NCBI RefSeq assembly: GCF_000336575.1
Contig: NZ_AOPO01000003.1
Location: 62,001-126,000 of the forward strand
Direction of reading: 5' to 3'
From: Vreelandella titanicae BH1
GTDB taxonomy: Bacteria > Pseudomonadota > Gammaproteobacteria > Pseudomonadales > Halomonadaceae
DNA: 64,000 nucleotides
The stretch's first letter is position 1; every line of letters begins with the position of its first letter. The notes beneath the pieces were generated by a model, which saw only the letters and a list, made by a program, of their open reading frames with translations, had not been told where the DNA came from and did not search any database. Positions 27,294 through 43,675 of this stretch are shown piece after piece. The translations under genes and the position numbers were made by a program.

Positions 27294-27866
27294 ATGAGCA
27301 TGACAATTAATCTCCTGCCCTGGCGGGAAGCGCAGCGTGAACGGCGAACCCGCAAATTCTACGTCGTGGTGGCGGGCATGCTGGTGGTGGGTGTTGTACT
27401 GGGCCTGCTGGTCGCGCATTTTTACCAGCTCAAGCTAGCGGCCCAGCAGCAACGTAATGCTTACATTAGTAACCACATTGAGCGTCTTAATGCCGATATC
27501 GAGAGCGTCTCACGCTACTCCAGCGAAGCCGAGCGTTTAGGCGAGCAGATCGCGGTGTTTCAGGCGCTGCAGACCGAACGAATGGATGCTGTGCAGCTGT
27601 TTAATGATGTGGCAGAGAGCGTGGCCAATGGCGTCATTTATCAACGCTTATCGAAGAGCGGTAATAACGTCAGTGTCACTGCGGTGGCAGACAGTGAGCG
27701 CCAGGTTTCCGAGCAACTGCGCCGCATTGCCGCTCTACCGGGGTTGGCTGTGCCTTCGCTATTGGCGGTAGAGAGTGAGCAAAACGGCTCAGGCCGGGTA
27801 TTTCGTTTTGATGTGGAACAGACCACCGCAGCGCTGCCGCAAGGCGTTGAGGAGGCGCTTCCATGA
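27294..27866 (+). CDS. pilN: type IV pilus assembly protein PilN
   Basis: A 190-residue bitopic inner-membrane protein. The N terminus INLLPWREAQRERR is the conserved PilM-binding motif. A TM helix spans about 23-43, followed by a periplasmic coiled coil (about 45-95) and a small ferredoxin-like domain that pairs with PilO. It lies 38 bp after pilM and overlaps pilO by ATGA. A second in-frame ATG two codons in is also possible as the start. Confidence 0.94.
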   Translation: MSMTINLLPWREAQRERRTRKFYVVVAGMLVVGVVLGLLVAHFYQLKLAAQQQRNAYISNHIERLNADIESVSRYSSEAERLGEQIAVFQALQTERMDAVQLFNDVAESVANGVIYQRLSKSGNNVSVTAVADSERQVSEQLRRIAALPGLAVPSLLAVESEQNGSGRVFRFDVEQTTAALPQGVEEALP

Positions 27867-28537
27867 CGCTTAACCGCGAGCAATGGGCTATTGAGTGGCA
27901 GCGCCTGCGGGATGTCGACTGGCGGGATGTCGACTGGCGGGATCTAGACGTTAAAGAGGCCGGCGGCTGGCCGTGGCTATTAAAAGTGCTGTGCTGCTGC
28001 TTGGCGCTGCTGGCAGCATTGAGCGTCATGCTGTGGCTAGTGGTGAGTGAACAGCGCGAGGCCTTGATGGTCGCCCAGCGCCAAGAAGCCAGGCTGCTGA
28101 GCGAATACCGCAGCAAAGCCTCGCAAGCGGCCTTCCTGCCGGAAATGCGCGATCAGTTGGCGACCCTGGAAGGGCAGGTGGGGCGCTTGCGTACCATGCT
28201 CCCTACCGATGCAGAAATCCCCTCGCTGCTGGATAGCATTAGCGATGCCGCCGCCGATAACCGCCTGACCATTGAAACGATTCGGCTGCGCCCAGCGCAA
28301 GCCCAGGCCCATTATGTCGAGCAGCCGCTGGATATACAGGTGCGTGGCGGCTATCACCAGTTAGCGCGCTTTAGTGCCGATATCGCCTCGCTACCCCGCA
28401 TGGTGACCCAGCACGATTTTAACCTGGAACCCGCCGATGGCCGCGGCGAAGCGCTGCGTCTTTCGCTCTTGGCCCGCACCTACCGCTATGTGGAGGAGAG
28501 CGACCAAACCTCCACAGAGGGGGCGCAGGCGCCATGA
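27863..28537 (+). CDS. pilO: type IV pilus assembly protein PilO
   Basis: A 224-residue inner-membrane protein that dimerises with PilN in the pilus alignment complex. A cytoplasmic N-terminal stretch of about 40 residues contains a duplicated RDVDW motif. A TM helix follows (about 42-65), then a periplasmic coiled coil and a C-terminal ferredoxin-like domain. It overlaps pilN by 4 bp and pilP by 4 bp (ATGA), giving tight translational coupling. Confidence 0.93.
   Translation: MTLNREQWAIEWQRLRDVDWRDVDWRDLDVKEAGGWPWLLKVLCCCLALLAALSVMLWLVVSEQREALMVAQRQEARLLSEYRSKASQAAFLPEMRDQLATLEGQVGRLRTMLPTDAEIPSLLDSISDAAADNRLTIETIRLRPAQAQAHYVEQPLDIQVRGGYHQLARFSADIASLPRMVTQHDFNLEPADGRGEALRLSLLARTYRYVEESDQTSTEGAQAP
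27908..27950. repeat. 15-bp in-frame tandem repeat inside pilO
   Basis: CGGGATGTCGACTGG is repeated exactly at 27908-27922 and 27923-27937, with a third diverged copy CGGGATCTAGAC following. It encodes RDVDW-RDVDW-RDLD in the cytoplasmic tail of PilO and keeps frame. Confidence 0.9.
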
Positions 28538-29100
28538 GAGCTGAACAACTGCTTTTTGTAGCAACAAGAAGGGCAACCTCGGCCGTCACCTTGACGGTCT
28601 CCGCGGTGGTGCTCACCGGCTGTGCAGACGCCGACTTGGCTCAGCTTGAAGGCACGCTGGCCGATATTCGTCAGTCCCCTGGCGGGCAACCGCCGGTTAT
28701 GGCTGTCGCGCTGCCCGAAAACCAAGATTTATCCTACTTGTATAGCGACGGGCGTAGCCCTTTTTTGCCTCCCGACGAGATTGCTCAGGATAGCGCTGAT
28801 CGAGGCGAAGTTGCGCTCGCTCCCGACCGGCAGCGCGCGCCAGAGCCGCTGGAGCGCTTCTCACTGCAAGAGCTGCGATTGGTCGGTACCATGCGTATGG
28901 GAGAGCGACAAGTGGCGTTGATTGCATCGCCGGATGGCAACGTGACCAGCGTCAAAGAGGGTAACTATATGGGCACCGACTATGGGCGTATCGCCCAGAT
29001 CAACGCCCAAGAAATACGCGTTAACGAACGGGTGTTCACTCAGCCTGAAGGGTGGCAGGAGCGGCAAGTGTCACTAGTCATCAACGAAAACAGCGAGTAA
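28534..29100 (+). CDS. pilP: type IV pilus lipoprotein PilP
   Basis: A 188-residue lipoprotein with a signal peptide ending in the lipobox LTGC (Cys near residue 29). A proline-rich linker (about 45-95) is followed by the beta-sandwich domain (LQELRLVGTMRMGERQVALI) that contacts the secretin PilQ. It links the PilNO complex of the inner membrane to the outer-membrane pore. It overlaps pilO by 4 bp; pilQ follows 13 bp later. Confidence 0.93.
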   Translation: MRAEQLLFVATRRATSAVTLTVSAVVLTGCADADLAQLEGTLADIRQSPGGQPPVMAVALPENQDLSYLYSDGRSPFLPPDEIAQDSADRGEVALAPDRQRAPEPLERFSLQELRLVGTMRMGERQVALIASPDGNVTSVKEGNYMGTDYGRIAQINAQEIRVNERVFTQPEGWQERQVSLVINENSE

Positions 29101-29113
29101 GCGGATACATCTC

Positions 29114-31174
29114 ATGGCAGTTACAGCTTGGCGAATCACTCTCTACATGGCCATGGCCGCACTATGCTTACTGTTGCCCTCATTGGCAGTTGCCTCGGTG
29201 CTGACCGGTATTGAGGTTCAACCCGCTAAGAACGGTGGAACCCATCTTGACCTGCGTTTTACCGGTGATATGCCTGAACTACGCAGCTACCGTTTAGATT
29301 CTCCTCCCCGAGTGACGCTGGATTTGGCAGCAACCCAAAGTGGTCTCACTGATCGGCGCATCAACGTTAATCGTAATGGTATCGAACAGATTACCGCGCT
29401 GGAGGGCAATGGCCGCATGCGTTTGGTGGTCAATCTGAGCGAGTCGCAGGCGTTCACATCACGGGTAATGGATGATCGCCTACGCATTACCTTTGCTTCA
29501 GGTGCCAGCCGCTTGCCTAGCCCTTCGCCCAGCATCGCTTCAGCGGGGCTTGAAACCGATGAAGGGCCGCAGGTTGAGAATATTGACTTTCGTCGCGGTG
29601 CAGATGGTGCCGGACGGTTGATAGTCACCTTTGATCGCGAAGGCGTCGAGGCGAACGTGCGGGAAGGTGGTCCCGATCAAGTGATGGTGGATCTGCGCGA
29701 TGTGGCGATTCCAGACTCGCTTAACCAAATCTACGATGTCACCGATTTCGCCACTCCCATAACACGGATTACGCCCCGCACCAGCCAGGACGCCACCCAG
29801 TTAGCGATCGCCACGCAGGGTGCTTATGCGATGATCTCCACGCAAAGTGGCCGCACGCTTACTGTGGAAGTCCAGCCCGCCAGTCAGGAGGTGCAACCCG
29901 CCCAGGCGGCAGTTGAACGCTTCACTGGCGAACGGTTGAGTCTTAATTTTCAGGATATAGAAGTACGCTCGGTGCTAGTGAAGCTGGCCGAATTCACCGG
30001 GCTAAATTTAGTCGCCAGCGATAGCGTATCGGGGCGTGTAACGCTCAATTTAAATGATGTGCCCTGGGATCAGGCGCTCGAACTGATTTTGCAAAGTAAG
30101 GGGCTATCGAGTCGTGAACAGGGCAATGTGATCTTGGTCGCGCCCGCGAGTGAACTGGCCGATTTGGAACGCCAGGAACTAGAGGCACGCAATCAGCGCG
30201 AAACGCTCTCGCCGTTGGTCACCGAGTTTATCGAGATCAAGTATGCGCGGGCCAAAGATTTAGCTCAGTTGCTACGCGGAGGTGGCGATGACGGCTTTGG
30301 TTTGCTCACCGATCGGGGGCGCGTCAGCATTGATAACCGCACCAATACGCTGCTGGTGCAAGATACCGCTGATCAAGTGCGTGATATTGCCCGCACCATT
30401 GACCGCCTGGATGTGGCTGTTCGGCAGGTACAGATTGAGGCACGCATTGTCATTGCAAGGGACACTGCTTCCCGTGAATTGGGAGTTAACTGGGGTATGT
30501 CGAGTACCCGCGGCTTTCAGGAGGGGGAAGACGGCACCTTCAGCCGACGCGATATCAACCCCGATGGCATCAACCGGTCACAGGGCGGCCTGGCTGTGGA
30601 TTTAGGTGCTGCCACTGGGCCGGGCACCGGTTTTAGCTTTGGCTACTTATCTGGTGATATCCTGTTGGATTTGGAGCTGCGCGCACTGGAAAGCGAAGGG
30701 AAAAGCCAGACTATTTCTCAGCCCAGAATTATTACCGCCAATCAACGTACCGCCAAAATTAGCCAGGGTGAAGAGCGTGCCTTTCAGAGTGTGGATGGCA
30801 ACGACAACCTGGATACCGAATTCAAAGAAGCCGAGCTTTCATTGGAAGTCACCCCGCAGATTACCCCGGATAACCGCATTATTATGGATCTGGTGATTAA
30901 AAATGACAGTTTTCGTGAATCGGAGTTTGGCGGTGAACCGCCGATTGATACCAACCAGATTGAGACCCAAGTGCTGGTAGATAACGGCCAAACGGTGGTG
31001 TTAGGCGGAATTTTGACCACCGAAGAGCTGCGCCAAATCGCCAAAACACCGCTTTTGGGTGACATTCCTTTGCTCGGTAGACTGTTTCGCTATACCGAAG
31101 AGAGCAATGAAAAGGTAGAGTTGTTAGTCTTTATTACTCCACGACTCCTAGACGATGGCTTAACGGTTCGCTGA
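29114..31174 (+). CDS. pilQ: type IV pilus secretin PilQ
   Basis: A 686-residue outer-membrane secretin through which the pilus passes. A signal peptide (about 1-27, LAVASV) is followed by two AMIN-like peptidoglycan-binding domains (about 30-250), a secretin/TonB short N-terminal domain ([27 protein letters not shown]), an N1 domain, and the C-terminal secretin gate with VPVLGDIP-like [15 protein letters not shown]. It ends [11 protein letters not shown]. Its TGA overlaps the aroK ATG by one base, so pil and aro genes are one transcription unit, as in Pseudomonas. Confidence 0.96.
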   Translation: MAVTAWRITLYMAMAALCLLLPSLAVASVLTGIEVQPAKNGGTHLDLRFTGDMPELRSYRLDSPPRVTLDLAATQSGLTDRRINVNRNGIEQITALEGNGRMRLVVNLSESQAFTSRVMDDRLRITFASGASRLPSPSPSIASAGLETDEGPQVENIDFRRGADGAGRLIVTFDREGVEANVREGGPDQVMVDLRDVAIPDSLNQIYDVTDFATPITRITPRTSQDATQLAIATQGAYAMISTQSGRTLTVEVQPASQEVQPAQAAVERFTGERLSLNFQDIEVRSVLVKLAEFTGLNLVASDSVSGRVTLNLNDVPWDQALELILQSKGLSSREQGNVILVAPASELADLERQELEARNQRETLSPLVTEFIEIKYARAKDLAQLLRGGGDDGFGLLTDRGRVSIDNRTNTLLVQDTADQVRDIARTIDRLDVAVRQVQIEARIVIARDTASRELGVNWGMSSTRGFQEGEDGTFSRRDINPDGINRSQGGLAVDLGAATGPGTGFSFGYLSGDILLDLELRALESEGKSQTISQPRIITANQRTAKISQGEERAFQSVDGNDNLDTEFKEAELSLEVTPQITPDNRIIMDLVIKNDSFRESEFGGEPPIDTNQIETQVLVDNGQTVVLGGILTTEELRQIAKTPLLGDIPLLGRLFRYTEESNEKVELLVFITPRLLDDGLTVR

Positions 31175-31752
31175 TGCAGGATTTACCCAATTTATTTCTC
31201 ATAGGCCCCATGGGGGCTGGCAAAAGCACCATTGGTCGCCTATTGGCGGCCGAGCTTGCGCGCCCGTTTTACGACAGTGACCACGCCATCCAAGACCGCT
31301 GCGGGGCAGATATCCCGTGGATTTTTGATGTCGAGGGCGAGCAGGGCTTTCGCCTGCGGGAAATTCATATGATTGATGAGCTAACCCGGCTCTCTCCAGT
31401 CGTCGTCGCCACTGGCGGCGGTGCGGTGCTGCGCGAAGAGAATCGCCGCGCACTTCGCGAGCGTGGCACGGTGGTTTATCTGCTGACCACCGTCGACCAG
31501 CAGCTCAAACGGACAGCGAAAGATCGCAACCGGCCACTGCTGCAGTGCGCCAACCGCGAGCAGGTGCTCAACGATATGTTTGCCCAGCGCGACCCGCTCT
31601 ATCGCGCCACCTCGGATATTGCCGTGCGCACCGACCGGCGCAGCCCGCGAGCGGTGGTCAATGAAATCCTGCGCCGGGTGCATCGGCTGGTAGATCCACT
31701 CGAGCCCTCATCATCGTCGGCTAAAACGCTTAACCATAAGGTATCGCCATGA
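31174..31752 (+). CDS. aroK: shikimate kinase
   Basis: A 192-residue cytoplasmic kinase phosphorylating shikimate at O3 with ATP in the chorismate pathway. The Walker A motif [15 protein letters not shown] lies at the N terminus, the shikimate-binding DSD (YDSDHAI) follows, then [14 protein letters not shown], and the lid RDRNRPLL-like KDRNRPLLQ. It overlaps pilQ by one base and aroB by four. The C-terminal 20 or so residues ([12 protein letters not shown]) look like an unstructured extension. Confidence 0.95.
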   Translation: MQDLPNLFLIGPMGAGKSTIGRLLAAELARPFYDSDHAIQDRCGADIPWIFDVEGEQGFRLREIHMIDELTRLSPVVVATGGGAVLREENRRALRERGTVVYLLTTVDQQLKRTAKDRNRPLLQCANREQVLNDMFAQRDPLYRATSDIAVRTDRRSPRAVVNEILRRVHRLVDPLEPSSSSAKTLNHKVSP

Positions 31753-32867
31753 ACTCGACAGCCAGCGCGCAACGCACCCTTCATGTTGCTTTAGACGAGC
31801 GCAGCTATCCGATTCATATTGGCACCGAGCTGATAGGGCGTGCCGATATGCTAACGCCCTATCTGGCCGGCCAGCAGGTGATGGTCGTCACTAACGAGAC
31901 TATCGCGCCGCTCTACCTGGACAAGCTTTGCGCTAGCCTGCCGGATCATCTGGAAGTGCGCACGGTCATACTCCCCGATGGCGAGCAATACAAAACCATC
32001 GAACAGGTCAGCCGTATTTGGGACGCGCTGCTAGAGGCTGGTTTTAACCGCCGTTGCACGCTAATTGCTTTAGGCGGTGGAGTGATCGGCGATATGGTCG
32101 GCTACGCCGCCGCTTCCTATCAGCGAGGTGTGGCGTTTATCCAAGTGCCCACCACGCTGCTTTCCCAGGTGGATTCGTCGGTGGGGGGCAAGACCGGCGT
32201 TAACCATCCGCTGGGGAAAAACATGATTGGCGCCTTCTGGCAGCCCAAAGCGGTGCTGGTGGATATTGATACGCTCAAGAGTCTGCCCCGTCGCGAACTC
32301 TCCGCCGGGCTGGCCGAGGTTATCAAGTACGGCCTGATCCGCGACGAAGCGTTTTTAAGCTGGCTGGAAGCCAACATGCCCGCACTACTTGATGTGGAGC
32401 CTGAGGTCGTCGCAGACGCCATTGCACGAAGTTGCCAAATCAAAGCAGACATTGTTGCCGAAGATGAGACGGAACAGGGCGTCCGCGCGCTGCTCAACCT
32501 GGGCCACACCTTTGGTCATGCCATTGAGGCGCATCAGGGCTACGGCAACTGGCTACACGGCGAAGCCGTGGGCGCTGGCATGGCCATGGCGGCAACGCTT
32601 TCCCGACGCTTGGGCTGGCTCACCGATGCGGCGCTAGCACGCAGCCTGGCGGTGATCGAGAGCGCCGAGCTACCGTTAGCGGCACCGGCGAATATGACCA
32701 GCGATGACTTTTTAACCCGCATGCGGCTGGATAAGAAAAATATCGATACGCGGCTGCGATTGGTGCTGCTTAACGCCCTGGGCGATGCTTGTGTTAGCGA
32801 TGCCACGCCCGTTGATGTCCTTCGCACGCTGCTCGATGATTACCCGCGCTGCCCAGTGGAAAAGTAA
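31749..32867 (+). CDS. aroB: 3-dehydroquinate synthase
   Basis: A 372-residue NAD+- and metal-dependent enzyme converting DAHP to 3-dehydroquinate, the second step of chorismate synthesis. Seen are [56 protein letters not shown], and the metal His residues in [10 protein letters not shown] and [11 protein letters not shown]. It overlaps aroK by ATGA and is the last gene of the pil-aro unit, followed by a terminator. Confidence 0.96.
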   Translation: MNSTASAQRTLHVALDERSYPIHIGTELIGRADMLTPYLAGQQVMVVTNETIAPLYLDKLCASLPDHLEVRTVILPDGEQYKTIEQVSRIWDALLEAGFNRRCTLIALGGGVIGDMVGYAAASYQRGVAFIQVPTTLLSQVDSSVGGKTGVNHPLGKNMIGAFWQPKAVLVDIDTLKSLPRRELSAGLAEVIKYGLIRDEAFLSWLEANMPALLDVEPEVVADAIARSCQIKADIVAEDETEQGVRALLNLGHTFGHAIEAHQGYGNWLHGEAVGAGMAMAATLSRRLGWLTDAALARSLAVIESAELPLAAPANMTSDDFLTRMRLDKKNIDTRLRLVLLNALGDACVSDATPVDVLRTLLDDYPRCPVEK

Positions 32868-32882
32868 TTCTTTCACCAGCTA

Positions 32883-32930
32883 GTCATTTCAAAACTTATT
32901 CATTCCAAAAACTGGTCATTTCAAAACCTG
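32883..32930. repeat. three 16-bp tandem repeats after aroB
   Basis: GTCATTTCAAAACTTA, TTCATTCCAAAAACTG and GTCATTTCAAAACCTG follow one another directly, a degenerate three-unit array 15 bp past the aroB stop and before its terminator. Confidence 0.8.
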
Positions 32931-32946
32931 GCCAGCTATATCCTAT

Positions 32947-32998
32947 CCGCCCAATGGATCGCTCCTTACGTAGAGTGGTTTTCATTGGGCGGTTTTTT
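32947..32998 (+). terminator. intrinsic terminator of the pil-aro operon
   Basis: CCGCCCAATG and CATTGGGCGG are perfect 10-bp arms with a 26-base loop, followed by six T. Confidence 0.85.
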
Positions 32999-33411
32999 AT
33001 TCGCTCGGCTACATCGTGAGCCCATTTGTCGAACGCTGTTTTATATAATCCGTATGCCTTATGCGCTATCGGCATGGGTTTTTGGGCGCTGTTTAGACTA
33101 AAGTTTAATGGAAAATAAAAAGCGTTAAAATAGCGTTTTACCTTGTTACAAGTGGTTGAAGTATATGTATTTTTTCCTTGAATGAGGATGCAAATACAGG
33201 ATTTGAAAAGAGTTTCTCTAACGATGTGGGCGCCAAGAGATTGCGCAAAGTGGCTAGCAATCGCTATGCTGACCGGCCATTTTGTTGCGGCAGCGAACTT
33301 GGGAAGTACCCCATTCTGGGCAGGTTATAAGCACTATAAAAAAAGCGAAACCGTCCTTTATACCATAAGCACGCTGCTAAAAAAAATACGCTGACTAGTA
33401 GAGGCACGCCC
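32999..33411 (+). promoter_or_regulatory. long leader/promoter region of gltBD
   Basis: The gap from the aroB terminator to gltB is AT-rich and holds no convincing gene. A perfect -10-like TATAAT lies at 33044-33049 without a good -35 at 17 bp. The block AGCGTTAAAATAGCGTT near 33120 contains a direct repeat. A 70-codon open frame at 33182-33394 has no usable ribosome binding site and no recognisable content. The region most likely contains the gltB promoter and leader. Confidence 0.45.
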
Positions 33412-36400
33412 ATGAATAGAGGTCTTCACCAGCCTGGCGAGTTTCGCGATAACTGTGGTTTTGGCCTGATTGCCCATATGGAAGGCCAGGCTAGCCACGA
33501 TTTGCTGAAAACTGCCATTGAATCCCTGACCTGCATGACCCACCGGGGTGGTATCGCTGCCGACGGCAAAACCGGCGATGGCTGCGGTCTGCTGTTGAAA
33601 ATGCCCACCCCGTTTATGCAGGCGCTGGCCAAAGAGGCGTTTGATGCTGAGCTGGGCGAACGCTTTGCCGTGGGTGTGGTGTTTCTACCCAACGATGATG
33701 CCCGTGAAGCGCATGCCCGCGATACCCTGACTGGCGAGCTGGAAGCACGTGGGCTGAACGTGGTTGGCTGGCGCGATGTGCCCACTGATTCCAGCGTTTG
33801 CGGCCCCATGGCGCTGGACTGCCTGCCACGTATTCGTCAGCTGTTTGTGCAGCCAGGCCAGGGTGAACACTTCGATGTTGACCTGTTTATGGCCCGCCGC
33901 CGTGCCGAGCAGGCGCTACGCGGTGAAGAAGACTTCTACGTCGCCTCGCTCTCGTCAGAAGTGGTCTCCTATAAAGGCCTGGTGATGCCGGAAGACCTAC
34001 CGGCGTTTTATCAGGACTTGAATGACCCGCGCCTGGAAACCGCCATTTGCGTTTTCCACCAGCGCTTCTCGACCAATACCGCGCCGCGCTGGCCGTTGGC
34101 ACAACCGTTCCGTCTATTGGCCCATAACGGCGAGATCAACACCATTGAGGCCAACCGCGGCTGGGCGAACTCGCGTAAAGCCAACTTCGTTAACGAGCGT
34201 CTGCCGGATATCACCGAGCTGGACGAGATCGTTAACACCACCGGCTCCGACTCCTCCAGTATGGACAACATGCTGGAAGTGTTGCTGACCGGCGGTATGG
34301 AGCTGCATCGCGCGGTACGCATGATGGTGCCGCCCGCCTGGCAGAACGTAGAGACCATGGACGCCAAGCTGCGCGCCTTCTACGAATATAACTCCATGCA
34401 CATGGAGCCGTGGGACGGCCCGGCGGGCGTAGTGATGACCGACGGCCGTCAGGCGGTGTGTATGCTCGACCGTAACGGCCTGCGCCCGGCGCGCTGGGTC
34501 ATTACCAAGAATGGCTACATTACCCTGGCCTCTGAAATCGGCACCTACGGTTATAAGCCGGAAGACGTGGTCGCTAAAGGCCGCGTTGGCCCTGGTCAAA
34601 TGCTCGCCGTGGATACCGAAACCGGCGAAGTGCTGCACACCACTGATATAGATGAGCGGCTGAAATCTGCCTACCCCTATAAGCGTTGGCTTAAGCAGGA
34701 GGCGAACTATTTAGAGTCGGCACTGACCGAGCTTGCGCGTTTCCAAACCATGGATGCCGATTCGCTCAACGTTCAGCAGAAGTTGTTCCAGGTTAGCTTC
34801 GAAGAGCGTGACCAGGTGCTGCGCCCGCTGGCAGAGAGTGGCCAGGAAGCCGTTGGCTCCATGGGCGACGATACGCCCATGGCGGTGCTGTCGAGCCGTC
34901 CGCGCCTGCTGACTGACTTCTTCCGTCAGAAGTTTGCTCAGGTCACCAACCCGCCCATCGACCCGCTGCGTGAAGCGATCGTGATGTCGCTGGAAACCTG
35001 CTGTGGCGCTGAGCTTAACGTCTTTAAAGCGACGCCTGAGCACGCGCATCGCTTGATCTTGACCACACCGGTACTGTCCCCACGCAAGTTTACCGCCCTG
35101 GTTAGCCAGGACGATCCAGCGTTTGCCAGCTATACACTGTCGTTGGGTTACGACCCCGAACAGCAGAGCTTGCATCAAGCGCTTAAAGCTTTATGTGAGG
35201 AGGCAGAAGCTCAAGTCCGCGCCGGGAAAGTCATTCTGGTACTCACCGATGCGGAGCTGACGAAAGGGCTGATTCCCATTCAGGCCGCCCTGGCCGTGGG
35301 TGCCGTGCACTCTCACTTAGGCCGGTTGGCGCTGCGCCCCAACGCCAACATCGTGGTAGAAACCGGCTACGCTCGCGACGCCCACCAAATGGCGGTGCTG
35401 TTTGGCGTGGGCGCTACGGCGGTTTATCCGTGGCTCGCTTATCAGGTCATGGCGGATATGCACCGCACGGGCGAGCTGACCGGCAACCCGGCTGACGGTC
35501 GTGAGAACTACCGTAAAGGGCTGCAGAAAGGCCTGTTCAAGATCCTGTCTAAAATGGGTATCTCGACGCTGGCTTCCTACCGCGGCTCGATGCTGTTTGA
35601 AGCCGTGGGCTTGGCAGATGAAGTAATGGATCTCTGCTTTGTCGGTATGGCGTCGCGCATTCAGGGCGCCGGTTTTGCCGAGCTGCAGATGCAGCAAGCG
35701 CTGCTGGCGAAAGATGCCTGGATTCCCCGTAAAGGCATCTCCCAAGGCGGCATGTTCAAGTATGTCCACGGCCACGAGTACCACGCCTACAACCCCGATG
35801 TGGTGATGTCGCTACAGGCGGCGGTTCAGGAAGGCAGCTATACCAAGTGGAAAAAGTTTGCTCAATTGGTGAACGAGCGGCCTGTGGCCACTATTCGTGA
35901 CTTGCTCAAGCTCAAGCCTGCGGAAACACCGATTGCGCTGGAAGACGTAGAGCCGGTTGAAGATTTACTGCCGCGCTTTGATAGCGCCGGTATGTCACTG
36001 GGGGCGCTATCGCCGGAAGCCCACGAAGCGCTGGCCCAGGCCATGAACGAAGCCGGCGGGCGTTCCAACTCCGGTGAGGGCGGTGAAGATCCAGCCCGCT
36101 ACGGCACCATTCGCAGCTCCAAGATCAAGCAGATTGCCTCTGGCCGCTTTGGTGTAACCCCGGCGTATCTGGTCAATGCAGAAGTACTGCAGATCAAGGT
36201 CGCCCAAGGCGCCAAGCCCGGTGAGGGCGGTCAGCTACCCGGCGGTAAGGTAAACCAGCTGATTGCTCGGCTGCGCTACGCAGTCCCCGGCGTCACGCTG
36301 ATTTCACCGCCGCCGCACCACGATATTTACTCTATCGAGGATTTGGCCCAGCTGATTTTTGACCTTAAGCAGGTCAATCCGGATGCCCAGGTGTCGGTGA

Positions 36401-37854
36401 AACTGGTTTCCGAGCCGGGGATCGGCACGATCGCCACCGGTGTGGCCAAGGCCTACGCGGATTTGATTACCGTATCAGGCTACGACGGCGGTACAGCGGC
36501 AAGCCCGCTGACCTCGATCAAGCACGCCGGTTCACCCTGGGAATTGGGGCTGCCGGAAGTGCACCAGGCGCTGCGTATCAATGGCCTGCGTGACAAGATT
36601 CGCCTGCAGACCGATGGCGGCCTGAAAACCGGCCTGGATGTGGTCAAAGCGGCGATTCTCGGCGCCGAGAGTTTCGGTTTCGGTACCGCGCCCATGGTGG
36701 CGTTAGGCTGTAAATACCTGCGTATCTGTCACCTCAACAACTGTGCCACTGGGGTCGCGACTCAGGATGACTTCCTGCGCGGCGAGCACTTCCGCGGCAC
36801 CGTGGATATGGTCAAGAACTACTTCCGCTTTATCGCCGAAGAAGTGCGTGAGCTGATGGCTATGCTCGGTGTGTGCAAGCTCACTGATTTGATCGGGCGT
36901 ACCGACCTTCTGGAAGTACTTGAAGGCGATACGGCTTCCCAGCGTAAGCTCGATCTAACGCCGCTGCTGGCCAATGATTTTGTACCCAAAGATGCGCCGC
37001 AGTTCTGCAGGGTTAGCCGTAACGTGCCCCACGATCCGGGCGCTAAAAACCAGGAAGTGCTGGCGGCGCTGAAAGATGCTATCGAAAGCCAGTCGGGCGG
37101 TGAATTCCACTTCACCATCACCAACTGTGACCGCAGCGTGGGTGCACTCACCTCTGGTGCCATTGCCAAGCGATACGGTGAAGAGGGGCTAGAAGCGGCG
37201 CCGGTCACGGCCAATTTCGTTGGCGTGGCGGGGCAGAGCTTCGGGGTGTGGAATGCTCGGGGGCTGAATCTCTTCCTGGAAGGCGACGCCAACGACTACG
37301 TCGGCAAGGGTATGAATGGCGGCAGTATCGTGATTGTGCCGCCCAAAGTCAGCCAGTTTGAGAGTCATAAAACGGCCATTATCGGCAACACCTGCCTTTA
37401 CGGTGCCACCGGCGGAACGCTATTCGCCGCCGGTACCGCGGGCGAGCGCTTTGCAGTACGTAACTCTGGTGCCTCAGCGGTGATCGAGGGCGCAGGCGAC
37501 CACTGTTGCGAATATATGACCGGCGGTTTGGTCTGCGTGCTCGGTGAGACCGGGGTCAACTTCGGTGCGGGCATGACCGGTGGGTTTGCCTATGTGTTGG
37601 ATGAAGAGCGCACCTTCGTGGACAAGTACAACCACGAACTGGTCGAGATTCACCGCGTTAACACAGAGGCCATGGAGGCGTATCGTCGTCACCTGCGTGA
37701 AATGATCGAAGCCTATGTGGCCGCGACGGGTTCCGCGCGTGGGGCGGCTATTCTGGAAGACTTCAGCGACTATGCGCGCCACTTCTGGCTGGTTAAGCCA
37801 AAAGCAGCCAGCTTGGGTAGTTTGCTGGATCAGTCTCGGCGTCAGCCGCAATAA
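33412..37854 (+). CDS. gltB: glutamate synthase (NADPH) large subunit
   Basis: A 1480-residue enzyme making two glutamates from glutamine and 2-oxoglutarate, the GOGAT half of ammonia assimilation. The class II amidotransferase nucleophile is Cys 15 (RDNCGFG), exposed after removal of a short propeptide. Central and FMN-binding synthase domains follow, with [24 protein letters not shown] and [19 protein letters not shown]. The 3Fe-4S cysteines are in [15 protein letters not shown] near residue 1100. A C-terminal beta-helix domain with many Gly-rich turns ends the protein. gltD follows 36 bp later. Glutamate is also a major osmotic counter-ion in halophiles. Confidence 0.97.
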   Translation: MNRGLHQPGEFRDNCGFGLIAHMEGQASHDLLKTAIESLTCMTHRGGIAADGKTGDGCGLLLKMPTPFMQALAKEAFDAELGERFAVGVVFLPNDDAREAHARDTLTGELEARGLNVVGWRDVPTDSSVCGPMALDCLPRIRQLFVQPGQGEHFDVDLFMARRRAEQALRGEEDFYVASLSSEVVSYKGLVMPEDLPAFYQDLNDPRLETAICVFHQRFSTNTAPRWPLAQPFRLLAHNGEINTIEANRGWANSRKANFVNERLPDITELDEIVNTTGSDSSSMDNMLEVLLTGGMELHRAVRMMVPPAWQNVETMDAKLRAFYEYNSMHMEPWDGPAGVVMTDGRQAVCMLDRNGLRPARWVITKNGYITLASEIGTYGYKPEDVVAKGRVGPGQMLAVDTETGEVLHTTDIDERLKSAYPYKRWLKQEANYLESALTELARFQTMDADSLNVQQKLFQVSFEERDQVLRPLAESGQEAVGSMGDDTPMAVLSSRPRLLTDFFRQKFAQVTNPPIDPLREAIVMSLETCCGAELNVFKATPEHAHRLILTTPVLSPRKFTALVSQDDPAFASYTLSLGYDPEQQSLHQALKALCEEAEAQVRAGKVILVLTDAELTKGLIPIQAALAVGAVHSHLGRLALRPNANIVVETGYARDAHQMAVLFGVGATAVYPWLAYQVMADMHRTGELTGNPADGRENYRKGLQKGLFKILSKMGISTLASYRGSMLFEAVGLADEVMDLCFVGMASRIQGAGFAELQMQQALLAKDAWIPRKGISQGGMFKYVHGHEYHAYNPDVVMSLQAAVQEGSYTKWKKFAQLVNERPVATIRDLLKLKPAETPIALEDVEPVEDLLPRFDSAGMSLGALSPEAHEALAQAMNEAGGRSNSGEGGEDPARYGTIRSSKIKQIASGRFGVTPAYLVNAEVLQIKVAQGAKPGEGGQLPGGKVNQLIARLRYAVPGVTLISPPPHHDIYSIEDLAQLIFDLKQVNPDAQVSVKLVSEPGIGTIATGVAKAYADLITVSGYDGGTAASPLTSIKHAGSPWELGLPEVHQALRINGLRDKIRLQTDGGLKTGLDVVKAAILGAESFGFGTAPMVALGCKYLRICHLNNCATGVATQDDFLRGEHFRGTVDMVKNYFRFIAEEVRELMAMLGVCKLTDLIGRTDLLEVLEGDTASQRKLDLTPLLANDFVPKDAPQFCRVSRNVPHDPGAKNQEVLAALKDAIESQSGGEFHFTITNCDRSVGALTSGAIAKRYGEEGLEAAPVTANFVGVAGQSFGVWNARGLNLFLEGDANDYVGKGMNGGSIVIVPPKVSQFESHKTAIIGNTCLYGATGGTLFAAGTAGERFAVRNSGASAVIEGAGDHCCEYMTGGLVCVLGETGVNFGAGMTGGFAYVLDEERTFVDKYNHELVEIHRVNTEAMEAYRRHLREMIEAYVAATGSARGAAILEDFSDYARHFWLVKPKAASLGSLLDQSRRQPQ

Positions 37855-39309
<1,455 letters not shown>

Positions 39310-39332
39310 AAGAAGTGCCTTTATAGGCTTAA

Positions 39333-39399
39333 TGTCATCGCGAGCGAAGCGTGGCGATCTGGGTTAGATTGCCGCGTCGCTGCGCTCCTCGCAATGACA
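39333..39399. repeat. R1 intergenic palindromic repeat, copy 1
   Basis: A 67-bp imperfect palindrome beginning TGTCATCGCGAGCGAAGCG and ending CTCCTCGCAATGACA, 23 bp after gltD. The same ends recur twice at 59504-59680. It lacks transposase coding and resembles dispersed REP/MITE-like intergenic repeats; it may also help end gltBD transcription. Confidence 0.85.
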
Positions 39400-39519
39400 A
39401 GATGCGATGCTTCAGAATGACAGCGCGTACTTTAAGCAGTGCAGTTCAAATTGAGCCTTAGGTCGTAATCTGCTAGTCTGTCGACCCATCCTGGCGTGGC
39501 TTTCTGCCGTGCCTTCTGA

Positions 39520-42072
<2,553 letters not shown>

Positions 42073-42117
42073 GCTGTATTTAGCTAATCAGGTCGTTATA
42101 TTAATAATTTTATCTGA

Positions 42118-43428
<1,311 letters not shown>

Positions 43429-43461
43429 AATGCCAATATCGAGCGAATTTTTAGAGGTGCT

Positions 43462-43546
43462 TGTAAGAGATGTCTCAAAATTTTGTAAGAGATATCTTAC
43501 AAATACCGACGAGAATCGCTCAGTTTAGGGTAAGAAATAGCTTACT
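43462..43546. promoter_or_regulatory. three GacA-type upstream activating boxes
   Basis: Three related palindromes: TGTAAGAGATGTCTCAAA (43462-43479), TGTAAGAGATATCTTACA (43484-43501) and GGTAAGAAATAGCTTACT (43529-43546). The second matches TGTAAG-N6-CTTACA exactly, the GacA box known from Pseudomonas rsm RNA promoters; the others match 10 of 12 fixed bases. Starts are 22 and 45 bp apart. They lie in the eno 3' untranslated region, about 130-215 bp upstream of the predicted RNA start, a distance like that at rsmZ. Confidence 0.8.
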
Positions 43547-43593
43547 TTGCCACTAATTAAAATTTAAGTAATTGTTTAGTAAGTGGTTTTTTA

Positions 43594-43624
43594 AAAAGGG
43601 CGAGTCGCAGCGGCTCGCCCTTTT
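43594..43624 (+). terminator. intrinsic terminator of eno
   Basis: GGGCGAG (43598-43604) pairs with CTCGCCC (43614-43620) and is followed by TTTT. It would stop eno transcription before the sRNA promoter. Confidence 0.8.
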
Positions 43625-43675
43625 GTATTTTGGCTTTGTTGAGAAGCGGCCATGATCTGACACAATATACACAGG

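Noticed and set aside
33182..33394. 70-codon open frame between aroB and gltB
   Set aside because: No usable ribosome binding site, no recognisable motif, and the composition is that of the AT-rich gap; treated as non-coding.
43462..43546. repeats considered as a CRISPR remnant
   Set aside because: Units are palindromic TGTAAG-N6-CTTACA boxes with irregular spacing and no spacers; they fit GacA sites.
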